Shown here in pieces: positions 11,217 through 22,569 of a stretch of DNA of 64,000 bases. The DNA lies in the NCBI GenBank assembly GCA_030549335.1, contig CM060195.1, forward strand, positions 5,673,001 through 5,737,000, written 5' to 3'. Source of the DNA: Pontederia crassipes (lineage: Eukaryota; Streptophyta; Magnoliopsida; Commelinales; Pontederiaceae). The stretch's first letter is position 1. Each line of letters opens with the position of its first letter. A program made the translations under genes and the position numbers. The notes under the pieces were generated by a model that worked only from the letters and a program-made list of their open reading frames with translations, did not search any database and was not told the origin of the DNA.

Positions 11217-14200
11217 TTATTTCACATCTTCTAAACGTTTCTGAAAGTCGGTCACCATTAGAGGTAGCCCTTGGCGCAATGTAACCCTTGGCTCCCAGTT
11301 GAGCAACTCTTTTGCCTTTGTGATGTCAGGTTTTCTCATATGAGGATCGTCCTCAGTGTTGGGTTTGAACTCTATTGTTGCAGAAGGATCAATTGTCTCC
11401 TTCACAACCTGTGCAATGTTTAACACATTTTAGATCGAAACAAAATGGCAAAATAACATTTAGTCATTCTGAGCATACCTCAGCTAACTCCAGCATGGTG
11501 AACTCCCCTGGATTCCCCAAATTGAATGGTCCAATATGTTCACCTTCCATCAGTGCTATCAATCCTTCGACCTGAATGGTTTTTTTTTTTTTTGTGAAAA
11601 AAAATTAGAAATTGACATTAGACAAATATTACAAGTGCAGTTTCAGAGCATTTTGTACCAGGCAATGGAAGCATTATATATCTGTAGTCTACCAAGAAAA
11701 TATATGATTATGATGTCAATTTATGTCAAGAAACCTATGGAAACCCCATGTTTACAATCACAATAAATAAAGATGTAACATAGAGGGAATGAAAAAAGAA
11801 TCTAGGTAACTGAAACATAAAAGCCTGGAGCTTACAGTGAGGTTCCCTTAGCAAACATAATTCACACGCAAAAAGATTTCATACCAAGTCTGAAACATAT
11901 TGGAAACTTCGTGTTTGCTTTCCATCACCGTAGACAGTCATAGGTTGTCTACGAAGAGCCTGAAAATCATAGAACATAAGACTTTTTGAATGGGGCTCTT
12001 GTTAACACTACACTTTTAACGATTGAAAGAAAAAGAAGTTACCTGAGCAACAAAATTGCTGACAACACGTCCATCATCTAGACACATGCGAGGACCATAA
12101 GTGTTGAATATGCGTGCAATACGGACCTACAAACCATGATTTTTCTTCAGTTGCATTAAGTTTCATGAATTTTACTCCAAAGAAATGAGAAGTTGAAAAC
12201 AAAACAAATGCTGAAGAAAGAGCTTGGCAACATACAACCCCCAAAAAATGAGCTCGGTCCCAAAAAGGAAAAGAACATAAAAGTGGAAGCCAGATGGAAC
12301 TTTCCAGTTTTTTACTCATACAAAATGATGATTTTTGAGGATTTCTTATACAAAATGATGATATACAGGTAAGAATGCGCATATTACTATACCGTGTATG
12401 GAATATTTTGTTGGTCTATGCTAGGATATTCAACGAACTTGGATATCTGAAATTATAGCATATTACAGTTGAATTAGATTGTTTTTCTTCCCCCAAGATT
12501 TCAAAGTACCCAGGTGCATTGAAAGAAAAGTTCACTTTGGGCATCATAAAAGATCAATTTGATTTTTTGCTGCTCTCTTCTTGGGAGCCTACACTTGTAC
12601 ATTTTTCCTTTCATGGTGATATATATACACGGATGACACCCTAACTTGGAGCTCATCATTTTCCTCCTCAAAAAGAAAAAAAGATCAATTTGATGATAAA
12701 TCATATGCAGTTCCAAGGAACATAACAATATTTAAGGTACAAAGGTCAGACAATTGATATCATTTGGTTATGCACAATCAACCAACGTATAAAGCTTTAG
12801 CTGAAATAACTAGTGGTAGATGTCCATGCGCATATTCAATCTAGCATCACCAACAGTCAAATGGACTTGCTAAGCAGTTGATTTGGCTCATCCAATATCT
12901 CATGAGGCTTTGCATTATACAGAAACATTAACCCAAATATGCAACATATCAAACCAATTTTATATATAGATCAGGACCCTTCCAAAGAAAGCTTACAGAT
13001 TGGAGTTTATTCTGCAATGCTTTCTCACATTGGACAGAAAAAGAAGTTTGCAGAGTCAAGAAATCATATAGAACAAAATCACATGTCTTCTCCAATAGAC
13101 AAGAAGGAGAAACTTATCACTAGAAAGAGTTATTTATCACTAAGGGTCCATTTGGTTCAAACTTGATTAAGGGAAAGAAAAAGATAAAGAATGGAAAGAG
13201 AAAAGATGTGAAGAGAATGAAGGTAAATAATTTTTTTTAGGAGAATTGAAGGTAAACAATTAATCTTGTTTGAATGACATATATAATGAAAAAATGGGAA
13301 TGACCATTAAATAATAAATATATTTAAATTATTTTATCTTTTATATGTGTATTTATATGTTTAGTTTATAAGATCAAAGATGAAAATGAATGTTCTCTTT
13401 TCTACTCTGATTTGAAGTTGACAAAAAAAGGATGTTTTTTAAGGTAAAAAAAAGGATGTTGAAAGAAAAAAGAGGAGAAAGTCTCATTTCCTTTCCATTA
13501 TAGATTCAACTAAACAAGATAAACTCGTTACTCTTCTTTCTCTTCGCCTCTAACTTCCTTTACCCTCAACCAAACAAACTCTAAGTGACACCACATTTTC
13601 AGGGCCACAAGAACATTTGTTTGAAATGGGAAATAGATAATTGAGGCAAACACTTGAAACAAAAATGAAGCAGATTTTCGTATGTGATTGAAGGAAAATG
13701 ATATTTGGTTAGTTGCAACAGAACAATTTTAGTCTCAATGTCTAATGGTCTAGGATCAAATTACCTCAACATCTGCACCTCGATGGTAATCCATTGCCAA
13801 TGTTTCTGCAGTTCTTTTTCCTTCATCATAACAACTTCTGACACCTGAGGATGCAAAATAAAGTTCAGAAAGATATTAATTAAAATTGAAAGGACTTACA
13901 GAGCACTCAAAATAGTGGGAGCTTTCCCCACAAAAGAAAAATAGTGGGAGCTCCCAAAAATGATCTTCTCATAATACAATCAAAAAATGATGCAGCAAGG
14001 TTTGCATCATAATGCAATAAGCGCATCAAGCATAAAAATTGGATACTAACCTATAGGGTTGACATGACCCCAGTAAGTTTCCTTCTGAGGATGCTCAAGC
14101 GGGTCACCATAAACCTCACTGGTACTTGTCAAGAGAAACCGAGCTCCGATTCTCTTTGCTAAACCGAGCATGTTCAATGTTCCCATCACATTTGTCTTGT

Positions 14201-15475
14201 AATAAGAAGTTAAGGTCGTGAAACAATTCTATTAAACAAAGATATCTTTCTTATAATAAAAAAAAGCAGGACCGGGCTCTGTGATATCCCAATTCAGTCC
14301 CTTTATTAATGGAACCTTTGGATGACTACCTTCTTGCTAGTCGTCCTTTCTCGTTTCAAAAAAAAATTCAGTCCCTTTAGTTTTGAAGAATACACCTTCG
14401 TCTATAAAAGTCCCTTTAGTATATTTAATCCAGGAAAACGTGATCATCAACAGTTGGATTTCATGAAGAGAAGCAAAGCACACACAACATTATTTGGTCA
14501 TACACAATATCAGATCCTAGCTCAAAAGCTTACCACAAGCATTCGGATAGGCAAGTGAGCACATTATGACGTCTAAAGTGAAGGCATAGACAAGTGCTAA
14601 TAGAGACGTGAATTACTCACCGACAATCTTGCAACCTGGGATCTTGCCCTGCAATAAAATTTTGTGCAAATTTGCAAAATTTGGGCTCATATAAGGAAAA
14701 AAAAATCTAATTTCAAAGCATGCGAGCAGTATTCAAGCCAACCAATTATCCTACAGAGATAAAGAAACGAAGTGGTACGAATTCAGATCAGACACATGTG
14801 AGAGAGATGATATTGAGAGAAGGATATGATGGTCTTGATGGGATTGTACTTATAGTGTACTGGCGATGCCGGGCACGCCAAGTGGTAGATCTGGTCGACC
14901 TCCAGCAAGATTGGCTCGACCACGTCGTGGCGGATGAGCTCAAACCTGGGGTTGCCGAAGTGGTGGACGACGTTTTCCTTCCGTCCGGTGAAGAAATTGT
15001 CGATCACGATCACGCTGTCCCCCCTCTCGATCAGCTTGTCCACGAGGTGGCTTCCGACGAACCCCGCCCCGCCCGTCACCACGATCCGCTTCGACGGCTT
15101 CTTCAGCCCCACCGGTACCCTCCTCCCTGCCGTCGTCGCCTCTCCTCCGGCGACATAGGAGGTGGTGGACGGGTGGCGGAAGACGGGGAGGGGAGGGTGG
15201 TGGTGGAGGGAGTCGGCGGCCGAGGTTGAGGACGCGGAGAAGGAGGAGGAGTAGGAGGGCTGGAGGAGGAAGAAGGTGGAGGCGATGAGGGCGCCGGCGA
15301 GGACGAAGAGGAGGCGCTGCTCGCGGAGGAGGTAACCGAAGGCGGAGCGGATGACGGAGGTGGTGCCGGCGGCGGAGGGGCGGTGGTGGTGGTGGGTCTG
15401 CTGCTTCGCGGGCTTGGCGGCGTAGGTGGGGATCTGGGGCTGGTTGATGCTGGGCTGCTTGTGGAGCTGCTTCAT
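11217..15475 (-). CDS. UXS: UDP-glucuronate decarboxylase (UDP-xylose synthase), membrane-anchored
   Basis: Seven exons (minus strand): 15475-14828, 14198-14051, 13844-13765, 12126-12043, 11959-11885, 11571-11479 and 11408-11217, giving 439 residues, normal for the Golgi type II forms. Residues 55-71 are the membrane anchor after a cytosolic Gln/His-rich N-terminus. The Rossmann NAD+ motif TGGAGFVG lies at 134-141; TSTSEVYG at 240-247; the catalytic Y271xxxK275 (CYDEGKR) follows; [19 protein letters not shown] and [15 protein letters not shown] are family signatures. The enzyme oxidises, decarboxylates and re-reduces UDP-glucuronate to UDP-xylose, the xylose donor for xylan and xyloglucan. 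The ATG at 15475 was chosen because it opens the usual MKQLHKQ N-terminus; an in-frame ATG at 15634 would add 53 basic residues. Introns 2-6 are GT-AG; intron 1 is AT-AC. Confidence 0.95.
13141..13584. mobile_element. Tourist/PIF-like MITE in UXS intron 3
   Basis: Element 13144-13581 (438 bp) is flanked by TAA on both sides. Its ends, GGGTCCATTTGGTT and the inverse of AACCAAACAAACTC, align as imperfect terminal inverted repeats. A TAA target duplication and GTTTGGTT-type ends fit PIF/Harbinger MITEs. No coding capacity. Confidence 0.6.
14199..14827 (-). other. U12-type AT-AC intron (UXS intron 1)
   Basis: On the minus strand exon 1 ends at ATC (14828) and the intron opens with ATATCCTT, the full U12 AT-AC donor consensus. 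The acceptor side has CCTTAAC at 14215-14209, a U12 branch-site match, and ends TTATTAC before exon 2 (AAG at 14198); the branch adenosine lies about 12 bases from the acceptor, within the U12 range. Removal joins KTI to KTNVMG in frame, as in UXS proteins generally. There is no suitable GT donor at this boundary. Confidence 0.85.
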
Positions 15476-15968
15476 TGTGGACCTCCGGGCGGAGATCGGA
15501 CGGCGACGGCGGACGGAATACGGAGATCTCTGGCGGGTCCGGCGGAGACTAACGGCGTCTGTGGCTTCTGTGTCGTTCGCCTCCCTTTTCTGCTGGAGAT
15601 GGCACACGGAGAAGTGGAGCGTGCCAAATCTCAAATGAACAAGTGACCGGTAGGATCATGCACTTCGCACGTGACAAGAGATTGGTTGCTTTGAGATTAG
15701 GGCTCTGCCCACAATTAACAAAGCAAAATAACAATAACAAATAATAATAACAGTTTTCTAAATAATGGAAGTTGAATGAGTCCAACTGAACAAGAATATA
15801 GCTTATAAAAATGGTTTTCTCAGAATATAATAGTCATAATAATGTGCATTGTACGAGTATACGGTAAGTTGAGTTTCGTTAAAATAAAGTTTTAACGGAT
15901 GATGCTAGTATGAATTGATCAATTGATGCATAATTCTTAATTTCAAATTTCATCCCTCTTTTATGTCA
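15476..15968. other. 5' flank of UXS
   Basis: Upstream of the UXS ATG; the first ~170 bases are GC-rich and probably leader, the rest AT-rich. No TATA box at a convincing distance was identified. Confidence 0.4.
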
Positions 15969-16430
15969 TAGTAGTCTTCGGTGAATCCGGAGATCCGAAG
16001 GTCGGGTCGGTGCTCGGGTCGCGAGTTGACCCAACCCGACCCGACACGATAATCGGGGGTTTTCTCTTTTTTTTTAAAATTTTAAATAAATTTTGTATTA
16101 ATTTAAGAGCTTTATATCATTAAAAATAAAAATATAAAATAACTATTTTAATGTAGAAAAAAAATATAAATATTAAAAACAATATGTTCTGGTATTTAAA
16201 AAATATTTTATTTAGTATTAAAAATAAAGTAATAAATATTTTCTTATATTTAAAAATAAAAATAAAAATTTTAAAAAAGAATAATGGTAACCCGACCCGA
16301 CCCAGGTCGGATTGGGTTGGGTTGCAGGGGAATAAAGAGGCAAACCCAACCCGTCCCGGCCAAACTTGACTGGATCGGGTCGAATTTGTTCACGGATCGG
16401 GTCCAATCCGACCCGTGAACATTCCTATTT
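15969..16430. mobile_element. Small hAT-like element with GGGTCGG-rich ends
   Basis: GGGTCGG-rich ends flank an AT-rich core. The right end (CCGTGAACATTCCTA) is the inverse of a TAGGAATGTTCACGG terminus. The same architecture occurs at 39269-39659. The left border is not clear and no target duplication could be verified here. Confidence 0.45.
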
Positions 16431-17732
16431 GTGATACTATCTAAGTGAATTGTCACACACAACCTAAATTTCTTACTCATTATTATTATTATTATTATAA
16501 TAGAAATATGATTTTCTTGATTTAGGCTATAATTAAATAATATAAAATCTATATTTTTAATCTTCTACTTGCTATATGAAGTCTTATGTCATATTAGTTC
16601 TTCTGCTGAAAGCATAGATAAAATCTTTTCGATTTATAAACTTTTGTCTTTAGTAGGTACCCTCACTATCAACATGTATGGGTATCCGACAGCGCTACCC
16701 TGGAAGGAGTTTGGCATGGGGATATCTAGCATCGCAAAGAAGGAGAAAAATGGCAACTGCCATCTGACACACATAGAAAATCAAAACAGATTATGCATAA
16801 AAAGGATAAAGACACTGAGATAGGAGTCGGATGATTGAAAAAGAGAAATCAAAGAGTGAGTTTCGGTCCCTTAGATGTAGCCGGTGGTGATGTCTCAGAT
16901 TGGACAGGTGTCGAAAATTAGATGGTGGACAAAATTGATGCATAAAGATAAAAGGAAAAAAAGAAACTTTGAACAAGGGGGAGGCCAACAGTCAAGAACG
17001 AGATTGGGGGCCAACTACTGGAAGCCATAAGGCAGAGGTCACTTTTGAAGGGAGGAGGAGAGTGCAGCCGAGCTCAGAGGGGAGGTTGGAGATTTACTAC
17101 ACTACCTTCTTATGTTCTTAGTTTGCTGCTTTATTGCTTTTCTTCTATTTTTCTGGTGGCTGAATAAGGTTGTAACCCTTTGAGTCAATGTAACTAATCA
17201 ACCTTCAAGATTGGGAAATATTTCTTTATGGGATTTGAACTCTTTTGGTTATGCTATTTACATATTGGATGCATATATATATTTGATATGCATTGTTTAT
17301 GTTGCCTTGTCGAATTCTTCCTTTTGTGCATGATAGTTGATTACTCCTCCAAACATCAGACTCTTGCGAAGGAGCATATATTGTCCCAAGTGATTCAGCA
17401 AGGAGCCGAGAGACTAGTTGGTCATACTAGAGGAACTAATCATCATGTCAGTTTGACCAAATTAAGAGGTAAAGCTAAGGAGGATGATTTGATTGGTACT
17501 TTAAAATATTTGAATTTGTGATCTCGAAGCGAGAGCGGAGAGGCTGGAGTGATCCTAAATGCGAGAGCGATGCATTTTCATGATTCACTGATTTGTTAAG
17601 GTTGCCTTTATACAGGAGTAACATTTCTGGTTTTGTTGATTTGTCTCGCATCTAACTAAACTCAAACTCTTAAGCATAGCTAATTAATGTTCGCCCCTAA
17701 GAAAAATCTCCTAGTCTTGATAGTTAACATCA
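16431..17732. other. Intergenic DNA with an ATT microsatellite
   Basis: An (ATT)n tract lies near 16480-16498. An open stretch at 17340-17521 (AKEHILSQVIQQGAERLVG then HTRGTNHHVSLTKLRGKAK) looks somewhat protein-like but matches no family I know. Otherwise empty. Confidence 0.4.
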
Positions 17733-18830
17733 GGGTAAATTACACGATTAGTCCACCAACTTTAAATCATTTTTAAATCGGTCACTCAACTTTAATTTGT
17801 AACTAGAACGTCCGCCAACTTTGATTTTGTTGCACGATTAGTCCTCTTGACCGGTGATAGTGATTTCTCGATTGTTTCGCTTACGTGACTGTCACGTGAA
17901 ATTTTCTCTCACATTCATGTCATGTAAAAAATAATAAAATAATATTAAAAATAAAATATATCCAGTGAAAATCGTCGGTGCTGACAGGGGGAGCCGATGC
18001 CCCCTTTCTTTTCCCTCCCCGGCGAGCGCGCGGGGAGAGAGAGAGAGGGGGTGATGACCCCCCTCTGGTTGAGTTCGTTGGCGCCAAGCAACTCGACCAG
18101 AGGGGGCCAGTGCCCCCCTCCTCTCTCCGACGAGCACACGAGAGGAGAGAGGGAGGGGTCGATGACACCCTTGGGGGCCAGCGCTCCCTCCTTCTCTCTC
18201 CGACGAGCACGTGGGGAGAGAGAGGGAGGGGGCGATGGCCCCCTTGGTCGAGCTCGTCGGCGTCGGGCGGCTCAACCAGAGGGGGCCAGCGCCCCCCTCC
18301 TTCTCTCTCCGACGAGCGCATGGGGAGAGAGAGGGAGGGGCGATGGCCCCCTTGGTCGAGCTCGTCGACATCGGGTGGCTCAACCAGAGGGGGCCATCGC
18401 CCCTCCCTCTCTCTCCCTGCGCGCTCACCGGAGAGAGGAGGAGGGGGCGCTAGTCCCCTCTGGTCGAGCTGCCCGGAGCCGGCGAGCTCGACCAGAGGGG
18501 GGCCATCGCCCTCCTCCCTTTCTCTTCGACGAGCGCGCGGGGAGAGAGAAGAAAGGGGGGCGTCAGCGCCCCCCCATAAGCAACGATGATTTCCACCTGC
18601 CCATTTTTTCTTTTTAATATTATTTTATTATTTTTTACGTAACATGGACGTGAGAGAAAATTTCACGTGACAGCCACATAAGCGAGACAACAGGGAAATC
18701 CATTATCACCGGTCAAGAGGACTAATCGTGCAAGAAAATCAAAGTTGACGGACGTTCTAGTTATAAATTGAAGTTGGGGGATTGGTTTGAAAACGACTCA
18801 AAGTTGAGGGACTAATCGTATAATTTATCC
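17733..18830. mobile_element. GC-cored foldback transposon (MULE-like), copy 1
   Basis: Long terminal inverted repeats start GGGTAAATTACACGATTAGTCC and end in the inverse sequence ...TAATTTATCC; the arms extend about 250 bp each. The flanks GTTAACATCA (17723-17732) and GATAACATCA (18831-18840) match at nine of ten, within the 8-10 bp target duplication typical of Mutator-like elements. The core (about 17980-18590) is extremely GC-rich and tandemly repetitive, each unit itself palindromic. Long open frames on both strands of the core are repeat-driven low complexity, not genes. No transposase; non-autonomous. Copy 2 is at 32741-34206. Confidence 0.8.
18136..18560. repeat. GC-rich palindromic tandem repeat core
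   Basis: Units of roughly 75-115 bp pair a GGGGAGAGAGAGGGAGGGG arm with a CGCCCCCCTCCTTCTCTCTCC-like arm around GTCGAGCTCGTCGG and CTCAACCAGAGGGGGCC. Two successive units (about 18205-18315 and 18320-18430) are the clearest. Confidence 0.75.
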
Positions 18831-19330
18831 GATAACATCATTTGTGACCTAATCTTGATTTTTGGTTCTATTTTTTTTATCATTTAACATTCACATTACA
18901 ATGATAACAAAACGCTAAAAATATATACAAAACAAAAACCACAAAATGATTTACATTTTTACAAACCTAATTTCAGCAATCTTAGTTTAGTCTTTTTATT
19001 GTCTAAATCGGATTCTTTCTTTTCTTCATATGCAAGTTCAAGAAAAAAAAGCAATCTCTCCTCTGTGGTTCAACCCTTGTATACTTGCAGTATGAGAAGT
19101 GTGGTTGGGCTTTACAAATTGTGAAACTTGTCTGTGGTAGTAGCTCTAGTGGGGGGGGGGGGGGGGGTATCATATGTCTATAAACCCTTATATGAAAGTT
19201 GAGTACCCCATGAAAGCATGCACATATGAGAACAAGTTGCTTGATCAGAACCCTCTCATATGTGTTGGCAAGGGATGGATAATATATATTTACTCCATCC
19301 ACAACAAATAAACCATGGCTGCTGCAAGGG
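18831..19330. other. Spacer between foldback and LTR elements, with poly-G
   Basis: AT-rich DNA with no gene. It includes an uninterrupted run of 17 G at 19151-19167. Confidence 0.5.
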
Positions 19331-19647
19331 TGTTAGAAAGATCGAACTGAGTTCCTGTTGTGCTTGCCGGAAAGGAAAAGAAGAACACGCAGTGAAGGAA
19401 AGAGGAAAGCAGAAAGAAAATAATATTCTATTCAAAATGTGTTAAGTGAGTTGCAACTACTCGGATCCTTTTATACTAAAGGATATCTGACATGTAAAGA
19501 TTAAAACGGTATTACACGACACAATACTGCTACAATGGAAATAACATGACAAAATAGCAGCTTTCAGCTCCTTTAGTTTGACGTCTGTCGGAGATGATAA
19601 CAAGGTCGGATATGATGATCAGGAAGACGATGTGATAACTTCCAACA
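19331..19647 (-). repeat. 3' LTR of the non-autonomous element
   Basis: 317 bp, TG...CA ends; about 97% like the other LTR by eye. The polypurine tract adjoins it at 19648-19659. Confidence 0.9.
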
Positions 19648-21253
19648 CACCCCCCCAGGTCGACGGCGGGAAGGATCTGAACGTCGACAACCTGCACAAC
19701 AATCATCATGTCGACGATGAAAGAAAGTAGATCTGTAGTTGTCGAAGCATTTCGTCGAATAGCTCGAAGAAGCAGCCAATGGAAGCCAACTCTTGGGAAG
19801 AAGCAGGGGAACACCGGCAAGTACATCATCACAATGACACAAGAAAGACATTAATCCCTGATAAACAAAATGTAGAATCTGAAGCAGGCACACTCCAATC
19901 GAGGCTGCTAAAGAAGCCACCGAGAAGAGCCATTTTCCACAGTTTGAGACATTGCCAAGTAGAAGACCAGGCGAGATCTGCTGGAGTACGGACACCAAAC
20001 ACCTCGAACACCAGCAATAGCTCCCAGGCAGAAGTAGGTGAAGGCAGACAACAAAACAGGCAAAAAATAACTCCGGGCAGCAAACAACTCATCGAAGAAG
20101 CAGAGTATTGAACAAGATTGTTGGATGTTGGATGCCGAACATGCGTCCAGGGACACCCCCTCAAGTTGACATGTGGGAGCAACTGAACACCATGGCACAC
20201 CTTGAAGAAACACCAGAAAACTATCGTTGAACCACATAAGACCTGTAGCAGTAGCAGCTCAGTTGAACTGAAGACGTGACTAAGATTCCTGGCGGTATAA
20301 GAACCCAGCACAACACCAAGAATCCAAGAATCGAACACCTGGCGGCCACTGGAGAAACAAAAGGGAAGTGACAGAGGAGAAGAAGGAAGTAAGGATGAAT
20401 AACGACGATGCGCCGAAGAAGAAAGCATCGCCGATCAAAGAGGCTTGTCGTAGATAGGAACGACAAATCTAAGAACACTCAAACATCGATAATGATGCCG
20501 ATCATAATGGAGACGAAGCTCCGATCGAAGAAACTAAGCGCTGATAACGGTCGTCGGAAAATTACGGAGGTTAAGCTTCGGAAATAATTGTCGAACGTCA
20601 AGAATGAATGCCGACCAAGAACAGCAGACGCGAATAAACGGAGAACAAGCTCCAATCATTTGCCATCGAAAGAATTTTTTGACGAACCAAGTCATCGACA
20701 TCAACGGAGGTTAAGCTCCTATTAAAGACATCCGACAAAAATGTCGGTAAAATGCCGATAACGATAATGAGGGAGACGAAGCTCCAAATCGACAAACATA
20801 GCCGAGCAACCAGAGACAAAACTCCGAACTAGAAATCCGATGAACGTTGATGAAGAATCGGTGACTGCCATCGTGAAATAGGAGATGAAACTCCTCTGAA
20901 TCCGAGTTTTGATGCTCTGGAAAAATGGCAACAACGCTTAAAGAAAAGCGACAACAAGCAAGTAAAAAGGAGAGGGAAATAGAGAAATCGAATCAAGAAA
21001 CATGGAGAGGAAACAAATGACTAGATCTCGTCGGTCAAGAAGAAATCACAGTAGATCGGAGAAATAAGAGAAGATCGATCACTGATAACTGATGAAGGAA
21101 AATAGAAACAAGGATGAAAGATCTCGATCCTGGACTTACAAGTGCCATTGTGGAAGTTCGACCCTAGATGACGAACTTGGAGGAACGACGATGAACAACC
21201 GCAATGCTCGAGCTGCCGGCAAGAAGAAGCTCAAGAGGATCGGTGAGAACCTT

Positions 21254-21265
21254 GCTCTGATACCA
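21254..21265 (-). other. tRNA-Met primer-binding site
   Basis: TGGTATCAGAGC on the minus strand, directly adjoining the LTR end; standard iMet PBS of plant LTR retrotransposons. Confidence 0.9.
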
Positions 21266-21581
21266 TGTTAGAAAGATCGAACTGAGCTCCTGTTGTGCTT
21301 GCCGGAAAGGAAAAGAAGAACACGCAGTGAAGGAAAGAGGAAAGCAGAAAGAAAATAATATTCTATTCAAAATGTGTTAAGTGAGTTGCAACTACTCAGA
21401 TCCTTTTATACTAAAGGATAACTGACATGTAAAGATTAAAACGGTATTACACGACACAATACTGCTACAATGGAAATAACATGACAAAATAGCAGCTTCA
21501 GCTCCTTTAGTTTGATGTCTGCCGGAGATGATAACAAGGTCGAATATGATGATCAGGAAGACGACGTGATAACTTCCAACA
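21266..21581 (-). repeat. 5' LTR of the non-autonomous element
   Basis: 316 bp, TG...CA ends, partner of 19331-19647. Confidence 0.9.
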
Positions 21582-22569
21582 AAAGGCCACCTCTCTTTTG
21601 TATAGGTCGCATCTAGTGGCGGATCCACTACTTGTGACGCTCGCTTTGCGGTCTCAAATCGCATGGTCTCAGGAGGATTATGTGGCCCACATCGGCCATT
21701 TAATGTCCACGAAATCCGTCTCATGGCGCGTGTCACGAGCGGATTTTGAAGTGTCACGTGATGATTATAATGACAAAAAAATATATAACTAAGCATAAGA
21801 AACATGAACAATATACAATATAAAGCATAATCCATCAACATATAGTGAAAGCATGATATGACATAAGAATTGATTGGCTCAATAACATAAAATAACTCAA
21901 AGTTCACAAAACATGACATAATCTATAACGTTCCTCCTTCATGAGGACATAAGACACAATATGATAATAATGGTTCACAACCATAAAATTCATGGGCTAA
22001 TACATGACCATACTTCATGATATCATAAAAGACCCAACATGAAAGACAAACGCCAAGTGCAACACCTCGTCGTGAACTCACCACCGACCCATATCACTCA
22101 TCCATACCTGCACGAATCCAGATGTAGGAGAGGCTCACAACTATTAGTTATATGTAAGGACCATGAAAACTTATGGTGAAATGATACACAATCATGATGA
22201 AACCTAGTAGACAATGACAAATTCAAATTTCATTCAATAACAGTAAGTTCAATTGCATTATCCATGATAAATGCCCATGTTGAAATCAATCAAGGCTAGT
22301 TGATAAAATGATTGCATTAACAATTGATGCCCATAAACGATAACAATAAAAATTTCCAGTCATTTCATTATTCAAGTGATCTCTTTACCTATTTTAAGGT
22401 TTGCAATCATTAACAATCAATTTTAGTGAGCCATTCGATGCATTGTAGTACTTGGTTGTCATCGTCGCCATGATGGCTGGCCAAGTCAAGTCGCACTTGC
22501 ACCCCATTGACACCTCGAAGGTGTGCCAATCCGATTAACCACGTCTGAGTCTGATAATTAATACTATAG
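21582..22569. other. Degenerate retrotransposon-like DNA
   Basis: No intact gene. Phrases such as AATGATTGCAAACC (minus strand) resemble the candidate LTR at 177-2218, so the 21.6-24.0 kb stretch may be a related, minus-oriented LTR remnant. Borders not resolved. Confidence 0.3.

Larger units (their letters stand above)
19331..21581 (-). mobile_element. Non-autonomous LTR retrotransposon (TRIM/LARD-like)
   Basis: Two direct LTRs, 19331-19647 and 21266-21581, both running TGTTAGAAAG to TTCCAACA and differing at about eight positions. On the minus strand a primer-binding site TGGTATCAGAGC (21265-21254), complementary to initiator tRNA-Met, directly abuts the right LTR, and a polypurine tract CCTGGGGGGGTG (19659-19648) abuts the left. 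So the element is minus-oriented and structurally complete. The ~1.6 kb interior has no gag, protease, RT or integrase motif and must be mobilised in trans. Flanks AAGGG and AAAGG are an imperfect 5-bp duplication. Confidence 0.9.

Noticed and set aside
14720..15229. 169-codon plus-strand frame opposite UXS exon 1
   Set aside because: Shadow of the GC-rich first exon; the minus strand has the conserved UXS protein and splice sites.
17978..18617. Two overlapping plus-strand open frames of over 200 codons and matching minus-strand frames
   Set aside because: They follow from GC-rich tandem palindromes that avoid stops on both strands; sequences are Arg/Gly/Pro/Ser low complexity, with no domain.
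19829..20428. 199-codon minus-strand frame inside the non-autonomous LTR element
   Set aside because: Ser/Leu/Cys-rich with no gag, protease, RT or integrase motif, and overlaps other equally long frames.
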